Part shown: one piece after another, positions 61,701 to 64,000 of the stretch
Layout: each line of letters starts with the position of its first letter
How positions within the stretch are numbered: position 1 is the stretch's first letter
Assembly (NCBI RefSeq): GCF_021155765.1
Contig: NC_060105.1
Span: 5,826,001 to 5,890,000 of the forward strand
Direction of reading: 5' to 3'
Source: Diprion similis
Lineage: Eukaryota; Arthropoda; Insecta; Hymenoptera; Diprionidae
DNA length: 64,000 nt
Made by a program: the position numbers and the translations under genes
The notes under the pieces: model-generated
Told to the model about the DNA's origin: nothing
Databases searched by the model: none
The model's input: only the letters and a program-made list of their open reading frames with translations

Positions 61701-64000
61701 TAAGGATCAAAGGGATACCATAGAAAAAGGTCAATAACTGGTAAACTCACCTTAATTCACATCGGAAGGAAATTGAAGGCCTTTATTTTCATTTGCGGAA
61801 AAAATTCGGTTCAAACTTTTCCGAAAGACAGAGAGACAGACATGCAGAAATGAATTTCAAGGCGTGCGAGCCTCGTCAACAGATGTAGAGATCTCGAAGA
61901 TCTCGTTTGCTGGACCCACGCCACGCGGCATTTAGCGCCGGCGTGTCGTAATTAGGAGTTATATATACGGAAGAAAAAAATTAGCAAATTTACTCCATTT
62001 GACTTCAGCAAAATACCGAAGTTACGAAGGTCGAGCCTGTATCGTAACCGCCAATTAGAACACCCCGGGTGTGATTTTAATTGAGGGTTTCCTCGGTCAT
62101 AAATCTCCCGACGATTTTTCAAGCTGTACGCTACAACGATCCAACTCCAGAGGTCAGCTTCTAGCAATTTTAATAAGTCCCTTAATATATCCTCGTCAAG
62201 AGTTGCGGAAAATGGTTTCCTTTTCATACTCGAGGTATGCAGAGCTTGCGCATAATCCTCATCTTATCATTCGAGTAATTCTTTATAGGTATGCAAGAAA
62301 TGTCTCCTCCGTCCTGACTCTAGACAAAAGAAAAGAAACCATAGTTATAAAAGAAAGGTTATTTATTCCAAAGGATGCCCTAAGGCTGTACGAGTCTCTT
62401 GATGATAACTGAGATCGTCGTTAAACCCCGTCCGAGCTTCTCGAAAGCAGGGACTCTACTCGTAAAAGCGCGACGACACCTCCTCGCCTCGAGCAAACCT
62501 TGTAAATGTGTGCAAAAACATTGCTAATAACTCGTATGTAAATTCCTGATTTGTGCGTACGGGTGTGCAGCGTAATGATATTCGTTATTCAATTCATTAC
62601 GGTGATGAACTTGCGCCGGCACCAGAGCTCGTAGTCCGCATTAGGTCCATCGTCTCCTCCGTTCGTCCATCTAATCCGTAATCCGGCACTGTGCACTTTC
62701 AATATGGCGGTTGACTTTTTTAAAATAAATCAAATAGTGTCCGATGGACTAGACTACGTAAGTTTGCAGAAGTCCACACTGAGCTGCTCTTCTATTTTTC
62801 AAAATTAAGGTAGTAACGATACTGTAACATCATTACTTCGCATATTTTGGATCGTCTGAAATTTAATACATTCACATGTATTTTGAAATGCCAACTCTTT
62901 GAAAGTCGTTTGGATATTGTAAAGTGATGATTTTTCTTCTTATGGTGTCGTTAAGTTAACGTTACACACTTGAGCCAACTTTCTTATATTTGCTCTACTT
63001 AATTCTTGCCAAGTTCAGATCGCCGATGCATGTCATTCCCGAGAATGACGAGCTTGATTTCATTCCTATCTCGATCCCTCGACGAGGCGGAGAACGAAGT
63101 GTTTCAGGTCGCTACTCACTACGGTATCCGATCAATTACCTACCCTTCAGTCATTGTATATACACTCGGGCGATTCGTTTGTTTTTACGAAACGGTTCCC
63201 CAGCTTGGAATACTGGGCTGAAAGCTATCAGAGGCACGGACTGGAAGAGTATCCTACGTAACGGCAAACCACATGGTGCACCACCTAGGAAGTGACTCTC
63301 TGGCACCTGCCTCGTCATCCTGCCCGGAGCCGCGGGACGGGATAGATAAAGCGAGAGAGAAGGAGAGAGAGGAGAAAATGGCGACGGGACTAATTTATGC
63401 CTCATTTACACCGTTTCATTGAACCGCGTTTGTGTGCTAGAGGTGCACGATTTTACGCCATTGAAGATCCTCATCTCTTCGGCTAACGCGTAACGAGTTG
63501 GAAATTTGCGCTTGCTTGAAAAATCTCGACCGTGACCTTCGCCTCCTCCTCCTCCTCCTCCTCCTCCTCCTCCTCCTCCTCCTCCTCCTTTTTCTTCTCT
63601 TCCTTCTTCACACGCTACTTGACTGGATGTCAATGTAACGCTTCTATACCTATGATTGCCAGATGGAATTTGCCAGCCTCAACTCGACGCTCGTGGAATC
63701 CGTGGTGAACTGACAATAAGCTGAGAGTAAAAAAAGTCATTGAATCAACTAAATGCGTGCGGTCACGGGCGGCAAAATAAACTTAAACTTCCGTCAATTC
63801 AGGATATGTTGGTCTGATGAAATGTTTAGTCGGACTATTTAAATCAACTTAACATTTTGCCATACCAATATATCTCGTTTTCATTAAGACACAAATGGAT
63901 ATTCATTTCGCTGCTCGCGATCGCTAATTTAAATAATTCAACGACTTTTTTTCTCACGGTTCGTGTATCAATTCTCACGGCTGATCATTGTTTAAATCAA
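58763..64000. other. Non-coding DNA upstream of ato to the window edge
   Basis: No recognisable gene. It contains CTC triplet repeats (59032-59066 and 63543-63590). Plus ORFs at 59170-59718, 62071-62412 and 62990-63295 were inspected; none shows a domain or splice-supported structure. Possibly distal regulatory DNA for ato. Confidence 0.45.
63543..63590. repeat. (CTC)n microsatellite
   Basis: About 16 perfect CTC triplets; it produces a spurious poly-Gly frame on the minus strand. Confidence 0.95.

Noticed and set aside
62071-62412. 113-codon plus ORF ending KERLFIPKDALRLYESLDDN
   Set aside because: The end looks somewhat coding, but the rest has no structure, an opposite-strand frame is open, and no family is recognised.
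62990-63295. 101-codon plus ORF and its 84-codon minus shadow
   Set aside because: Both strands are open over the same DNA, with no domain and no splice context.

Overview
The window is nuclear DNA from an animal, almost certainly an insect. Genes have many short GT-AG introns, intergenic DNA is AT-rich, and there are many microsatellites and inverted-repeat (MITE-like) elements but no bacterial-style operons. An atonal-type proneural gene and an FMBP-1-like STPR protein point to a holometabolous insect. I favour Hymenoptera because of the form of the atonal bHLH, but I cannot prove the order from sequence alone.

Layout. From 1 to about 14.3 kb is a compact cluster of four genes, all on the minus strand: a TMEM179-like membrane protein (5' end only, running off the left edge), the mitochondrial import subunit Tim23 (4 coding exons, complete), a lipase maturation factor 2-like ER protein (10 coding exons, complete, rebuilt in frame), and a single-coding-exon STPR-domain DNA-binding protein with six tandem repeats. 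From 14.3 to 20.9 kb I see only one coding-like orphan ORF (15.5-15.8 kb). From 20.9 to 24.7 kb on the plus strand is the most unusual region. It holds several small exon-like pieces with ATGs and good splice donors, and a 2-kb higher-order tandem array of about 200-bp units in a three-unit period of about 590-600 bp. Each unit has a branch-point/acceptor-like block followed by an open frame in one shared phase and, in two of the three unit types, a GAA-rich stretch. It is followed by an ATG exon with a strong donor.

From 24.7 to 56.2 kb is a gene desert with no recognisable protein. It is populated by foldback/MITE-like elements, one TTAA-flanked piggyBac-type MITE, long homopolymers (A84, C24, T31), many dinucleotide and trinucleotide repeats, two CpG-rich blocks and a tight cluster of ATCGAT motifs. 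At 56.2-57.4 kb on the minus strand is an intronless atonal homologue (391 aa, C-terminal bHLH). The last 6.5 kb is non-coding DNA upstream of it, with one more foldback element.

The genes do not form one pathway. Tim23 (mitochondrial import), LMF2 (ER protein maturation), TMEM179 and the STPR factor look like a dense housekeeping neighbourhood. The isolated ato gene in a long non-coding domain fits a developmental regulator with a large cis-regulatory landscape. All exon joins were made by hand from reading phase and GT-AG signals, and no transcript evidence was available.
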